From Aphodosoma sp044433285 (GTDB taxonomy: Bacteria; Bacteroidota; Bacteroidia; Bacteroidales; Paludibacteraceae): a stretch of 15,781 nt of DNA. Below the pieces are notes generated by a model, which was not told where the DNA came from, made no database searches, and was given only the letters and a program-made list of their open reading frames with translations. Positions 7,213-14,595 of this stretch are shown one piece after another. The stretch is from NCBI GenBank assembly GCA_044433285.1, contig JAWXTU010000055.1:1-15781 (forward strand), in the 5' to 3' direction. Within the stretch, counting starts at the first letter, position 1. The number at the start of each line of letters is the position of its first letter. The position numbers were made by a program, and so were the translations under genes.

Positions 7213-8667
7213 ATGGGAAATTCAATTTGCGATCTTCAGCCACAAGGTTTATGGAAAAACTTCCACAAAATCTGCCAAGTACCTCACCCTTCACATCATT
7301 TAGAGGGTATTACAGAAATGATTGTCAACTTCGGTAAAGATCTTGGTCTAGAGACTATCGTTGACAAAGTAGGCAACATCTTAATCCGCAAACCTGCTAC
7401 ACCAGGTATGGAAAATTGTCAAACAATTGTTCTTCAAGCCCATACAGATATGGTGCCACAAAAGAACAACGATAAAGTTCACGACTTTGTAACAGACCCA
7501 ATCGAAACAATTATAGATGGCGAGTGGTTACGTGCAAACGGTACTACACTTGGAGCTGACAACGGTATTGGTGTTGCTGCTGGTATGGCAATTATGGAGA
7601 GTAAAGAGCTTAAACACGGACCATTAGAGTTGTTACTTACATCAGACGAAGAGACTGGTATGTTTGGTGCATTTGGTATGGAACAAGGCTTTATTAAAGG
7701 TAAAATCCTTATCAACCTCGATTCAGAAGACTTTGGCGAATTGTATGTTGGTTGCGCTGGTGGTCTTGATGCTAACATCTCTTGGAAATATAACGGTGTA
7801 GCACTTCCTGTTGATGATATCGCTGTACAAATCGACATCAAAGGGTTGAAAGGCGGACACTCTGGTCTTGAAATTAATGCAGGACACGCTAATGCTAACA
7901 AATTGTTGTTTAGAATATTAAAAGAGGCTGTTTCTCAATACGAAGCAAGATTAGCATCTGTTCAAGGTGGTAATATGCGTAACGCTATACCTCGTGAGGC
8001 TCATGCTGTTATAACTATCCCTGCTGATTCTCAAAACGAATTAAACAAACTAGTTGAAGAGTACGAAACTCTTTTCAACGAAGAGTATAGCCATACTGAA
8101 AACAAAATCACTATTGAATGTTCAGTAGTAGATACTCCTGAAATGCTTATTCCAGAATTGGTACAAGACGACCTAATCAATGCAATTACTGCATGTCCTA
8201 ATGGAGTGTTCCGTATGATTCCTGCAATTCCAGATACAGTAGAAACATCAATGAACTTGTCAATTATCACTGCTAATGCAGAGTCAATTGAGATAAGTTG
8301 CCTACTTCGTAGCTCTGTAGACAGCAAAAAAGAGGAATTAGCATCAATGGTAGAGAGCGTATTTACATTGGCTGGTGCAAAAGTAGAATTCTCTGGCGGC
8401 TACTCTGGTTGGAATCCAGATTTAAGTTCTACAATTCTTCGCGTAATGGGAGAGGCTTACGAACAACAATTCGGCGAAAAAGCAGCAGTAAAAGTTATCC
8501 ACGCAGGTCTAGAATGTGGTATTCTTGGTGCAATTGAACCAGGATTGGATATGGTATCAATGGGACCAACTATCCGTCACCCACACTCACCAGACGAAAA
8601 AGTACATATCGAAAGCGTTAGTAAATTCTGGGATTTCTTGACAGCTTCATTGGCTAATATGAAATAA
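7213..8667 (+). CDS. pepD: Aminoacyl-histidine dipeptidase (PepD, peptidase M20C)
   Basis: This cytoplasmic zinc dipeptidase hydrolyses Xaa-His and other dipeptides. At 484 residues it equals the usual length of the family. The metal and catalytic residues are visible: QAHTDMVPQ (75-83, H77 and D79), GADNGIG (114-120, D116), TSDEETGMFG (143-152, E146/E147), NLDSEDFGE (168-176, D170) and GPTIRHPHSPDE near the C-terminus (H458). The M20 lid domain lies about 200-390. It is the only plus-strand gene called in the window, is monocistronic, and converges on folB with a shared terminator at 8716-8754. It has more G-ending and GGT-type codons than its neighbours, consistent with good expression. Identification is firm. 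Confidence 0.96.
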   Translation: MGNSICDLQPQGLWKNFHKICQVPHPSHHLEGITEMIVNFGKDLGLETIVDKVGNILIRKPATPGMENCQTIVLQAHTDMVPQKNNDKVHDFVTDPIETIIDGEWLRANGTTLGADNGIGVAAGMAIMESKELKHGPLELLLTSDEETGMFGAFGMEQGFIKGKILINLDSEDFGELYVGCAGGLDANISWKYNGVALPVDDIAVQIDIKGLKGGHSGLEINAGHANANKLLFRILKEAVSQYEARLASVQGGNMRNAIPREAHAVITIPADSQNELNKLVEEYETLFNEEYSHTENKITIECSVVDTPEMLIPELVQDDLINAITACPNGVFRMIPAIPDTVETSMNLSIITANAESIEISCLLRSSVDSKKEELASMVESVFTLAGAKVEFSGGYSGWNPDLSSTILRVMGEAYEQQFGEKAAVKVIHAGLECGILGAIEPGLDMVSMGPTIRHPHSPDEKVHIESVSKFWDFLTASLANMK

Positions 8668-8687
8668 TAGACTGAGCTTTAAAACTT

Positions 8688-8712
8688 AAGGGGCTTAAAA
8701 AAACTCCCCGAA
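8688..8712. repeat. Short interspersed hairpin repeat, copy 4 (short form)
   Basis: AAGGGG, CTTAAAAAAA, CTCCCCGAA resembles the hairpin part of the copies at 2200 and 3250, without their AT-rich half. It lies between the pepD stop and the terminator. Confidence 0.6.
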
Positions 8713-8715
8713 TAC

Positions 8716-8754
8716 AAAAACGTGGCTAACTTTTATCGAGTTAACCACGTTTTT
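8716..8754. terminator. Bidirectional terminator between pepD and folB
   Basis: Arms AAAAACGTGGCTAAC (8716-8730) and GTTAACCACGTTTTT (8740-8754) pair at 14 of 15 positions around a 9-nt loop. Each strand ends in T5, so it can stop transcription from both convergent genes. Confidence 0.9.
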
Positions 8755-8757
8755 ATT

Positions 8758-8794
8758 TGCTCTGGATAGATGATTTTATGCTCTGGATAGATGA
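8758..8794. repeat. 16-bp direct repeat at the 3' end of folB
   Basis: TGCTCTGGATAGATGA occurs at 8758-8773 and again at 8779-8794, a 21-bp period. The second copy encodes the last residues of FolB and the first lies just past its stop, so this looks like a small tandem duplication of the gene end. Confidence 0.9.
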
Positions 8795-9132
8795 ATACCA
8801 ACCCTATTTACTCTTCCGCCAAGAGGAGGATTATATTTATATAGAGTCAGATCTATATTTTCGAGTTGAGGATATTGATTACTTAATGCATCAATAATAC
8901 GTTGTGCCACGTGTTCGATAAGTTTTGAATTTATCTGCATCTCACGTTTTACAATAGTATATACATTTTCATAATTTACCGTATGATTTAGTTCATCAGT
9001 TTCACCAGCTTGTGCTAGCGGCAGAGTCAATCGTAAATCTACAGTATATTTACACCCAATTTTTTGCTCTTCTGGATAAAAACCATGATAAGCAAAAAAC
9101 TCCATCTCATCTATTATTATTTCAGATTTCAT
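8776..9132 (-). CDS. folB: Dihydroneopterin aldolase
   Basis: This enzyme converts 7,8-dihydroneopterin to 6-hydroxymethyl-dihydropterin and glycolaldehyde in folate synthesis, and usually forms an octamer. The 118 residues match the family. Diagnostic positions: FFAYHGFYPEEQ (12-23, with E22 in the conserved acid position), VNYENVY (52-58, Y54), KLIEHVAQRI (70-79, E73 binding the pterin) and the catalytic lysine in YKYNPP (98-103, K99). It lies 27 nt after ridA and is probably cotranscribed with it. A 21-bp tandem duplication sits across its stop codon without altering the protein before the stop. Identification is firm. Confidence 0.94.
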   Translation of the reverse strand: MKSEIIIDEMEFFAYHGFYPEEQKIGCKYTVDLRLTLPLAQAGETDELNHTVNYENVYTIVKREMQINSKLIEHVAQRIIDALSNQYPQLENIDLTLYKYNPPLGGRVNRVGIHLSRA

Positions 9133-9159
9133 TTTAATACAGTTGTCTACACTCGCTGA

Positions 9160-9537
9160 TTATTTACCAGCGATAGTTTCGATTTCAACCAAAGCACCCA
9201 TCGGAAGAGTTTTTACAGCAAAAGCACTTCTTGCAGGACATTCTGTTGGATAGTATTGTTTGTAAACCTCGTTCATAGCAGCAAAATCCACCATATCCGA
9301 CAAGAAAACAGTAGTTTTCACAACATCAGCAAACTCATAACCTGCCTCAGCTAAAATAGCTTGTACATTTTTTAATGATTGGTGAGTTTGTTCAGTTACA
9401 CCACCCTCTGGAAATTTACCAGTAGCAGGGTCGATAGGAAGTTGACCTGAGATGAACAACATACCATTTACTTGAGTTGCTTGGCTATAAGGACCGATAG
9501 CAGCAGGAGCATTTTGACTTGCAATAATTTTTTTCAT
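9160..9537 (-). CDS. ridA: RidA family enamine/imine deaminase
   Basis: This is a reactive-intermediate deaminase that hydrolyses 2-aminoacrylate-type enamines released by PLP enzymes, protecting cellular enzymes; it is a small cytosolic trimer. The protein has 125 residues from the ATG at 9537. A longer reading from 9579 adds 14 residues with no family support, so I reject it. Conserved parts: GPYSQA (15-20), FISGQLPIDP (28-37), KTTVFLSDM (74-82), PARSAFAV (101-108, with the substrate-binding arginine R103) and VEIE near the end (E118). It lies 58 nt after the TPR gene and 27 nt before folB. Identification is firm. Confidence 0.95.
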   Translation of the reverse strand: MKKIIASQNAPAAIGPYSQATQVNGMLFISGQLPIDPATGKFPEGGVTEQTHQSLKNVQAILAEAGYEFADVVKTTVFLSDMVDFAAMNEVYKQYYPTECPARSAFAVKTLPMGALVEIETIAGK

Positions 9538-9595
9538 AATATTTTTTGATTTTTGCGAGAGAACACATCGCCCTCTCAATTAATAAAATTTATAT

Positions 9596-11764
9596 TTACA
9601 CATTCATTATAATTCGATCGACAAGCAAACTAATATCCTCATTGGATAAATTTGCCTTTAAAATATACTCTATATCATTATTCATCATCTTCACAAACAA
9701 CACTTTATCATTCAGATTAGAGTATAATAACCTATAACATCTGATAGCATTTACCCTATCACCCATAGCCAAAAACGTGTGCCCTGCATTCAGCGCATCA
9801 ACATTGTCAACTCTATCAAGAGACAGAAGCACCTTGTACAACTCCAACGCACGAGAAAAGTCTCCATCGTTGTACAGTGCCCACGCCAACGCCCTTTTAA
9901 TCTTATCATTATCGGGCGAGAGAAAATCAGCCTTGAAATATAACGCTCTCGCCTTTGCATAATCACCCTGCTGCATATAACAATTGGCTAAAGCTAACGA
10001 GGCAGTAATATTTTCACTATTTACTTGTAAAATAGAGTTATAACAATCCATTGCCCCCTCTAAATTATGCAATTTTCTATAACAACTCGCCTTACTCTTC
10101 AATATCCACACATCATTAGGTTCTAGCACATCAGCTTTTTCGTAATAAGTCAGAGCCTTATCAAACTTTGATAATTGTTGATATGCAAAGCCCATTTGTT
10201 GATAAAAAAAGTGATCACTACTCCCCTGCTGCTTATCAACCAATTCAAAAAGAAGCAACGACTCATTCCACGCCTCTTTTTCAAATAGCCACGTAGAAAT
10301 TTTCACCAAGTCATCATAAGACGAGAAGAGTTTCATAAAATTTTGTTGCGAAGTAAATGCAACAATAGTATCTAATGGATTAGACAGATTTGCCGCTCTT
10401 TTATTCAGGTTATAATATCTATAAATATCTTGTGTATAACCCTTTAATATCACATTAAAATCAGAATAATCACTATTTTTCCATTTCTCTGGCATCATCT
10501 CATCTTTAGCCTGTTCAAGAATGTCAGCATCATTAAAAGCCGCATTATTAAAGCCAGCCAAATCCCCCATATGTGCAACACTCAGAAAAAACGAATATTT
10601 ATCAGAGTTGCACATCATTGGCGATTGAGCAAACATCTTAAATAGGTCAGGCAAATTATCACTAGTACCATAAATATCATTTACTCTCTGGTCGAAAGGC
10701 AAAAACCAATTAGAGAACTTAGAGAAAAACGGATAAGACTTCATTTTTGAAAAAGTACTCATATGTATGTCTGCGCCACTACTCTGAAGATGTTGATATT
10801 CATTGATTTTATCAGCCAAACCAGTCTCCTCAAATAGCGTTTTCCATTTAGGATTTGCCTCATCTTCATCCTCCACCAGCTCACTCATATCATCATTGGT
10901 GAACAGCTTTCTGAACTCACCACTCTGCTTAATCATCTCAGGCATAATATCCTGCTCAATCATACGAGTAATACGCTCTGTGTCAAGTGTATTGATTGCA
11001 TATTTTACCACCAAGAGCAATTCACTTATAATATTAGACTCAGACAACACAAATTCAATTTTGCTCTTCAGCTCAACCGATTCAAAATCAATTATATCAA
11101 AATATTTGGCATAAATAGAGAGAAAAAGAAGCTGAGCGCGTACCCTAATAACAACATTCACGTTGGTAATATTATCTAGTGCGATACGTAAAATCACACT
11201 ATCATATATGCGCTGAGATTTAAGCGTAAGAGCTGATAACATAGATGGTTTAACAATATCAATCAGATCATTATCATTAATGATATTTGCCAGAAGCGTC
11301 TCATTTTCAGAAGAAAATCTATCAGACAGCCATATAGCATTAAAGAGATTATCGAGCAGATTCATAGCATCGAAAGAGTAACTATCGACATTATTTATCT
11401 TTTTTAGAATATCTAATTGAGAAACAACACCATCAAGTGTTGTTTTATTGTAGAACTTTTTGGTATACTCCTCAGTAACACGGTTTTCTGTGGCAAGAGC
11501 CTCCGCCACATCAGCTACAAGGAGGTATAAATCCCTTTTTATTTTTGTTATAAGAGTAGAGCGATTAGGGTCGATTACATCACCAGAGCTATATTTTAGC
11601 ATCTGAGTGTAAAGCATTTCTATCTCTTCGGTGCGAGATATAGCCCACCATTTTTGCAGTTCACTAAGCAGAGGTTTAATCTCATCAAAAAGCAGAGCAA
11701 ATCGATGATTATTAATATGTCTGAACAGATTAACCTTAACATTCTCTATTTCAATTTGAGTCAT
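9596..11764 (-). CDS. Large TPR-repeat protein, function unknown
   Basis: This 722-residue protein has no signal peptide or membrane segment that I can see, so it is likely cytoplasmic. Residues about 515-685 hold about five tetratricopeptide repeats, with the small/aromatic spacing of segments such as MGFAYQQLSKFDKALTYYEKA and ALANCYMQQGDYAKARALYF, indicating a protein-protein interaction platform. The first 500 residues are acidic, largely helical in composition and not a family I recognise. Its ATG (11764) follows a purine-rich AGAGGGGAGT, unusually like a Shine-Dalgarno for this genome, and lies 18 nt after the crp/fnr stop, so the two are cotranscribed. The pairing with a Crp/Fnr regulator suggests a shared role, perhaps stress or envelope control, but nothing in the sequence proves it. 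Confidence 0.8.
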   Translation of the reverse strand: MTQIEIENVKVNLFRHINNHRFALLFDEIKPLLSELQKWWAISRTEEIEMLYTQMLKYSSGDVIDPNRSTLITKIKRDLYLLVADVAEALATENRVTEEYTKKFYNKTTLDGVVSQLDILKKINNVDSYSFDAMNLLDNLFNAIWLSDRFSSENETLLANIINDNDLIDIVKPSMLSALTLKSQRIYDSVILRIALDNITNVNVVIRVRAQLLFLSIYAKYFDIIDFESVELKSKIEFVLSESNIISELLLVVKYAINTLDTERITRMIEQDIMPEMIKQSGEFRKLFTNDDMSELVEDEDEANPKWKTLFEETGLADKINEYQHLQSSGADIHMSTFSKMKSYPFFSKFSNWFLPFDQRVNDIYGTSDNLPDLFKMFAQSPMMCNSDKYSFFLSVAHMGDLAGFNNAAFNDADILEQAKDEMMPEKWKNSDYSDFNVILKGYTQDIYRYYNLNKRAANLSNPLDTIVAFTSQQNFMKLFSSYDDLVKISTWLFEKEAWNESLLLFELVDKQQGSSDHFFYQQMGFAYQQLSKFDKALTYYEKADVLEPNDVWILKSKASCYRKLHNLEGAMDCYNSILQVNSENITASLALANCYMQQGDYAKARALYFKADFLSPDNDKIKRALAWALYNDGDFSRALELYKVLLSLDRVDNVDALNAGHTFLAMGDRVNAIRCYRLLYSNLNDKVLFVKMMNNDIEYILKANLSNEDISLLVDRIIMNV

Positions 11765-11782
11765 ACTCCCCTCTTATTAGGA

Positions 11783-12466
11783 TTAACCTTGTTTACTTAT
11801 TCTACGCAACAACGATTCATTTATCACGTGAATACGCTTACCCTCAATAGTTATAATACCCTCCTCATCAAAATTAGAGAGCGTTCTTATTGCGTTTGAT
11901 GCAGTCATATTTGCAAAACAAGCCAAATCCTCACGCGACAGGCAATTACCAATATATTGAGTATCTTCGTCGTATCCAAAAGTATCAATCAGCAGCACCA
12001 ACGTTTCGGCAAGTCTACCCCTCAAATGTTTTTGGGTAAGGCTCACCACTCTAGTTTCCGCAGCACCTAACTCCTTTGCTAGAATACCCATAAAAGAGAT
12101 TGCCAACTTATTATTTGATTCGACAATCTGACGAATAATTGTCAGCGGAACCATATAAATCATCGACGGCTCGATTGTAGCAGCACTCACACAGTGCGAT
12201 TCATTAGCAAAAAAAGCACGAAAAGAGAAGACAGCACCCGGTTCCGCAACACGAATAATCTGTTGTCTACCAGAAACACCTTCTTTATAAATCTTTACTT
12301 TTCCAGTCGCAATACTATACAAATATTCAGATGGAGTGCCCTCTTCATACAAAGTCTCTGACTTCTTAAACGGCTGAAGTCTAGAGTTTTCACGTAAAAA
12401 AATACGTTCTTCTAGGGTCAAGGCGCTCCACACCTCATTCATTTCATCAATAGATAAATATTCCAT
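11783..12466 (-). CDS. Crp/Fnr family transcriptional regulator
   Basis: This is a DNA-binding regulator of 227 residues from the ATG at 12466. A longer reading starts with TTG at 12487 and is less likely. The N-terminal cyclic-nucleotide-type beta-barrel runs about 20-120, including LYSIATGKVKIYKEG and EPGAVFSFRAFF. A dimerisation helix follows (about 120-150), then the C-terminal winged helix with LSREDLACFANMTASNAIRTL as the recognition element (about 176-196). No N-terminal cysteine cluster is seen, so oxygen sensing through an Fe-S centre as in Fnr is unlikely; the ligand is unknown. It is the first gene of a probable operon with the TPR gene, ridA and folB. A palindrome just after the predicted transcription start suggests autoregulation. 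Confidence 0.9.
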   Translation of the reverse strand: MEYLSIDEMNEVWSALTLEERIFLRENSRLQPFKKSETLYEEGTPSEYLYSIATGKVKIYKEGVSGRQQIIRVAEPGAVFSFRAFFANESHCVSAATIEPSMIYMVPLTIIRQIVESNNKLAISFMGILAKELGAAETRVVSLTQKHLRGRLAETLVLLIDTFGYDEDTQYIGNCLSREDLACFANMTASNAIRTLSNFDEEGIITIEGKRIHVINESLLRRISKQG

Positions 12467-12490
12467 CGGTAAGTTTACTCTTTTCAATAA

Positions 12491-12504
12491 ATGTTTTAAA
12501 ACAT
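12491..12504. promoter_or_regulatory. Perfect 14-bp palindrome in the crp/fnr leader
   Basis: ATGTTTTAAAACAT is a perfect dyad lying about 5-18 bp after the predicted start (near 12509) of the crp/fnr transcript. A regulator bound here would block transcription, so it is a candidate negative-autoregulation site for the Crp/Fnr dimer. AT-rich palindromes of this length can also occur by chance. Confidence 0.45.
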
Positions 12505-12515
12505 ATTTTACAGCG

Positions 12516-12547
12516 CAAAATTAGTAAAAATAATCTGATTATACAAA
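12516..12547 (-). promoter_or_regulatory. Promoter of the crp/fnr-TPR-ridA-folB operon
   Basis: On the minus strand TTTG (12544-12547), 20 bp, then TAATTTTG (12516-12523) is a full match to the Bacteroidetes consensus. A second dyad, TACAAAT-TT-ATTTGTA (12542-12557), covers the -33 element and could be another operator. Confidence 0.75.
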
Positions 12548-12635
12548 TTTATTTGTAAAAAAACGATTTCGTACGTTCAACTTCTAAATGCACCATTTTT
12601 ATTAACTAATTTAGCTGTTATCATCACTCAGTCAA

Positions 12636-13652
12636 TTAAATCCTCTCTCTAAACATCGTTTGCAACTTTGTTGTACGAACAATTAACTCATCAAAAGTAA
12701 GTTTTTCTCCGTATATCATTTGACTCTTCATCTCTTCATAATCTTTACGCCACTCGTCTATAATATCTGTTGGAGGGATAAGCACTATTTTATCTCTTAT
12801 ATCCGATGAATAATCAACATCTTTTAATGGTGTAAAAATCTCTCTATGATGTGATATTGTATTCCATAGTTCATTATCAACAATAGCATCTACAGCAAAT
12901 TGCTGATCCATCATCTTCTCTAAGTCATAGAGATGACGAGATTTTCTATTTGCTAAGTTAATACCATCAGTAGAGAATAACTCATGCAATAAAAATGCTT
13001 TCTCCAAAAATGTCTTAGCAGGCATAGCCGTTGATATTTCACAATCAACTATATCTGTGTTGTATGAAAGAGTTTCAGAAACAATACTCTTGATTTTTCT
13101 TCTCTCAAAAGGTTCTATCAAAGAGCGAGAACTAATTTCAAGTACTATTTCGGCAGAAATATAATCACTCAATTCACTACTACCAAATAGGGTTGGATAG
13201 TGAATAAATATCTTACGAGGTTCGGGATATGTACCATCGCCAAAACCATCATTTTGAGGGACTGCTTTAAGGTAATCTGCAAGTCCATATTTTTTTATTT
13301 CTGCGGTTAAAATATTGCAAAACTCGTCGCGAACATAAATCGAAGATGCTTTGCGGAGTTTTTTAATATTTCTCTTGGATAAATCACCTCTAAATTCCTC
13401 TCCAAATACCTCTCTACCAATAGCAAGATCAATATCTTCAGAAAATCGAGCAATCAATCCCCAAACCTTACTCAGAGATGTTCCTCCCTTAAAAATTATT
13501 TTATCAGCAAGAGGCAACGAAAAAATTACTTGCAACATTGCAGTTACCCACAAATCTTTTTCTATAACTTGCAGAGGCAAACCTGTTTTAATATTGGTTT
13601 GAGTTATCAGAAACCTTTTCTGCTCATCATTTAATTTTATAAAATCATTCAT
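12636..13652 (-). CDS. abiEii: AbiEii-family nucleotidyltransferase toxin (type IV toxin-antitoxin)
   Basis: This is the toxin of an AbiE-type system: a DNA polymerase beta-like nucleotidyltransferase that halts growth, known in some homologues to give phage abortive infection. The 338 residues show EKDLWV (31-36), the nucleotidyltransferase motif FKGGTSLSK (54-62), the metal-binding SEDIDLAI (71-78, D73 and D75), then the AbiEii motifs FLEKAFLLHE (215-224) and RKSRHLYDLEKM (236-247). All key residues are present, so it is probably active. Its ATG overlaps the antitoxin stop by 8 nt (ATGAATGA), indicating translational coupling. No convincing terminator follows; a weak AACG/CGTT hairpin with T7 near 12563-12580 is the best candidate. 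Confidence 0.92.
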   Translation of the reverse strand: MNDFIKLNDEQKRFLITQTNIKTGLPLQVIEKDLWVTAMLQVIFSLPLADKIIFKGGTSLSKVWGLIARFSEDIDLAIGREVFGEEFRGDLSKRNIKKLRKASSIYVRDEFCNILTAEIKKYGLADYLKAVPQNDGFGDGTYPEPRKIFIHYPTLFGSSELSDYISAEIVLEISSRSLIEPFERRKIKSIVSETLSYNTDIVDCEISTAMPAKTFLEKAFLLHELFSTDGINLANRKSRHLYDLEKMMDQQFAVDAIVDNELWNTISHHREIFTPLKDVDYSSDIRDKIVLIPPTDIIDEWRKDYEEMKSQMIYGEKLTFDELIVRTTKLQTMFRERI

Positions 13653-14253
13653 AACATTTATCTATCACACGCCTTATCCACACCGGGATAAGCGCTTTAT
13701 CTTCATTAATTAAACCTATAGGGATTTGCGACACAATAGACCTTATTTTATCATACTGTTCATTGGTTATATTGCTCTCTCCTATCTCTTTAAGGGCAAA
13801 AACCACTAACATAATTATTTCGTTCCTAAACAACAATTTTTTCGGAGCAACCCTCCTAAACGTGATATAAAATTTATCATAAACCTTAATCTTACGAGGT
13901 GAGCCATCAGTTAGAAAAACAATATTAGTAGGAACTTGAGTTGATAAACCTAAGCGGTTTAGTGCATAATCTCCAGTAGGTGCTATTTTTGCCTTATCAC
14001 GTTTAGCAATACTTTGGGCTATTTCCTCCAACGATGGATATATAATACCAAGACCTAAAACCTTATCAATTTTAGGAAAACAATAGATGCCTCGTGCAAC
14101 ACGAATTATTTTGCCAGAATTAGTCAATCTCTCTAATGCTTTTGCAATAGATTTAGACTCACCAAAAGGTATGAAATCGGCAGAAAAAAACGCCGACCCC
14201 CTCCCGCACTTTTGCATCTTAGTTAATATTTTACTATCAATACTTTGAGTCAT
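13645..14253 (-). CDS. abiEi: AbiEi/DUF6088-family antitoxin and autorepressor
   Basis: This is the antitoxin of the AbiE pair and the likely repressor of its own operon. From the ATG at 14253 it has 202 residues. The N-terminal winged helix (about 1-60) carries the family hallmark CGRGSAFFSADF (16-27), followed by ALERLTNSGKIIRVARGIY; the C-terminal part contains APTGDYALNRLGLSTQVP (91-108). A longer frame to 14316 is rejected because it would run through the promoter and operator. In studied AbiE systems the antitoxin does not bind the toxin but represses the operon cooperatively at two inverted repeats; two such repeats lie upstream here. The GRGS-coding stretch is duplicated in decayed form 173 bp upstream. 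A DUF6088 subfamily name fits the sequence, but I give it from memory. Confidence 0.88.
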   Translation of the reverse strand: MTQSIDSKILTKMQKCGRGSAFFSADFIPFGESKSIAKALERLTNSGKIIRVARGIYCFPKIDKVLGLGIIYPSLEEIAQSIAKRDKAKIAPTGDYALNRLGLSTQVPTNIVFLTDGSPRKIKVYDKFYITFRRVAPKKLLFRNEIIMLVVFALKEIGESNITNEQYDKIRSIVSQIPIGLINEDKALIPVWIRRVIDKCYE

Positions 14254-14266
14254 AATATTTCTTGTA

Positions 14267-14301
14267 TTATGTCGCAAAAGTAGTAAACTTTTACGACATA
14301 A
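14267..14301. promoter_or_regulatory. abiE operator O1
   Basis: Arms TTATGTCGCAAAAGT (14267-14281) and ACTTTTACGACATAA (14287-14301) match at 14 of 15 positions around AGTAA. The palindrome ends 13 bp before the abiEi ATG and contains most of the promoter, so binding would shut off the operon. Confidence 0.8.
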
Positions 14302-14305
14302 CAAA
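14275..14305 (-). promoter_or_regulatory. abiE promoter inside operator O1
   Basis: On the minus strand TTTG (14302-14305), 19 bp, then TACTTTTG (14275-14282) fits the Bacteroidetes consensus. The -7 box lies in the left arm and loop of O1, and the spacer is the rest of the palindrome. The predicted leader is about 15 nt. Confidence 0.75.
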
Positions 14306-14350
14306 ATATTTTTCAATAAAAAAAACGATTTATAGAGTTTATAAGAAAAA

Positions 14351-14426
14351 GCACCCTAAAAAACGCCGACCCCCCTCCGCGTCTTTATGCCTCTGTTACA
14401 ACTTCAGTATGAAGACTTTAAAGAGC
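14351..14426 (-). pseudogene. Decayed copy of the abiEi 5' coding end
   Basis: Aligned without gaps at a constant offset of 173 bp, positions 14426-14358 match the first 23 codons of abiEi at 45 of 69 bases by hand count. The last codons, GGG TCG GCG TTT TTT (G-S-A-F-F), are identical. The start codon has become GCT, and both CAA codons (3 and 14) have become TAA, so it cannot make an antitoxin. Similarity fades after the FF codons. Its operator O2 lies at the same 173-bp offset from O1. I read it as a fossil of a second antitoxin gene or of a tandem duplication. Confidence 0.7.
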
Positions 14427-14434
14427 AAAAATCA

Positions 14435-14479
14435 GACTATTTTGTCGCAAAAGTTGTAAACTTTTGCGACAAAATAGTC
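14435..14479. promoter_or_regulatory. abiE operator O2, long perfect inverted repeat
   Basis: Perfect 21-bp arms (14435-14455 and 14459-14479) flank a GTA spacer. The inner core GTCGCAAAAGTTGTAAACTT differs from O1 by single bases. The -7 box of O1 (TACTTTTG) reads AACTTTTG here, so promoter activity is probably lost while the binding site is intact. The arms are longer and more perfect than in O1. Confidence 0.75.
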
Positions 14480-14504
14480 CTAAATTTAATAATTTTTAAA
14501 GTAC

Positions 14505-14549
14505 AAAAAATTATCTTCTATTTCTTAGATGAGAAATAGAAGATAATTT
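14505..14549 (-). terminator. Terminator of the BspA-like gene
   Basis: Perfect 18-bp arms (14508-14525 and 14532-14549) with a 6-nt loop are followed on the minus strand by T's to 14505. It lies 47 nt after the stop of the BspA-like gene. The rest of the 342-bp gap 14254-14595 holds the abiE operators, promoter and antitoxin remnant. Confidence 0.85.
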
Positions 14550-14595
14550 AAAAATAATAAGATTTTTTTATGGAAGAGGTGATTCCCTAAAAACC

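Noticed and set aside
7479..8327. Minus-strand open frames inside pepD
   Set aside because: They are antisense to a complete, well-conserved gene and lack recognisable domains.
9538..9579. N-terminal extension of ridA (14 residues)
   Set aside because: RidA proteins start at the equivalent of MKKIIAS; the extension has no counterpart.
12560..12582. Terminator after abiEii
   Set aside because: An AACG/CGTT stem followed by T7 exists, but four base pairs are too few for a confident call.
14254..14316. N-terminal extension of abiEi (21 residues from 14316)
   Set aside because: It translates the operator and promoter, and the predicted transcript starts after it; the ATG at 14253 places the winged helix as in relatives.
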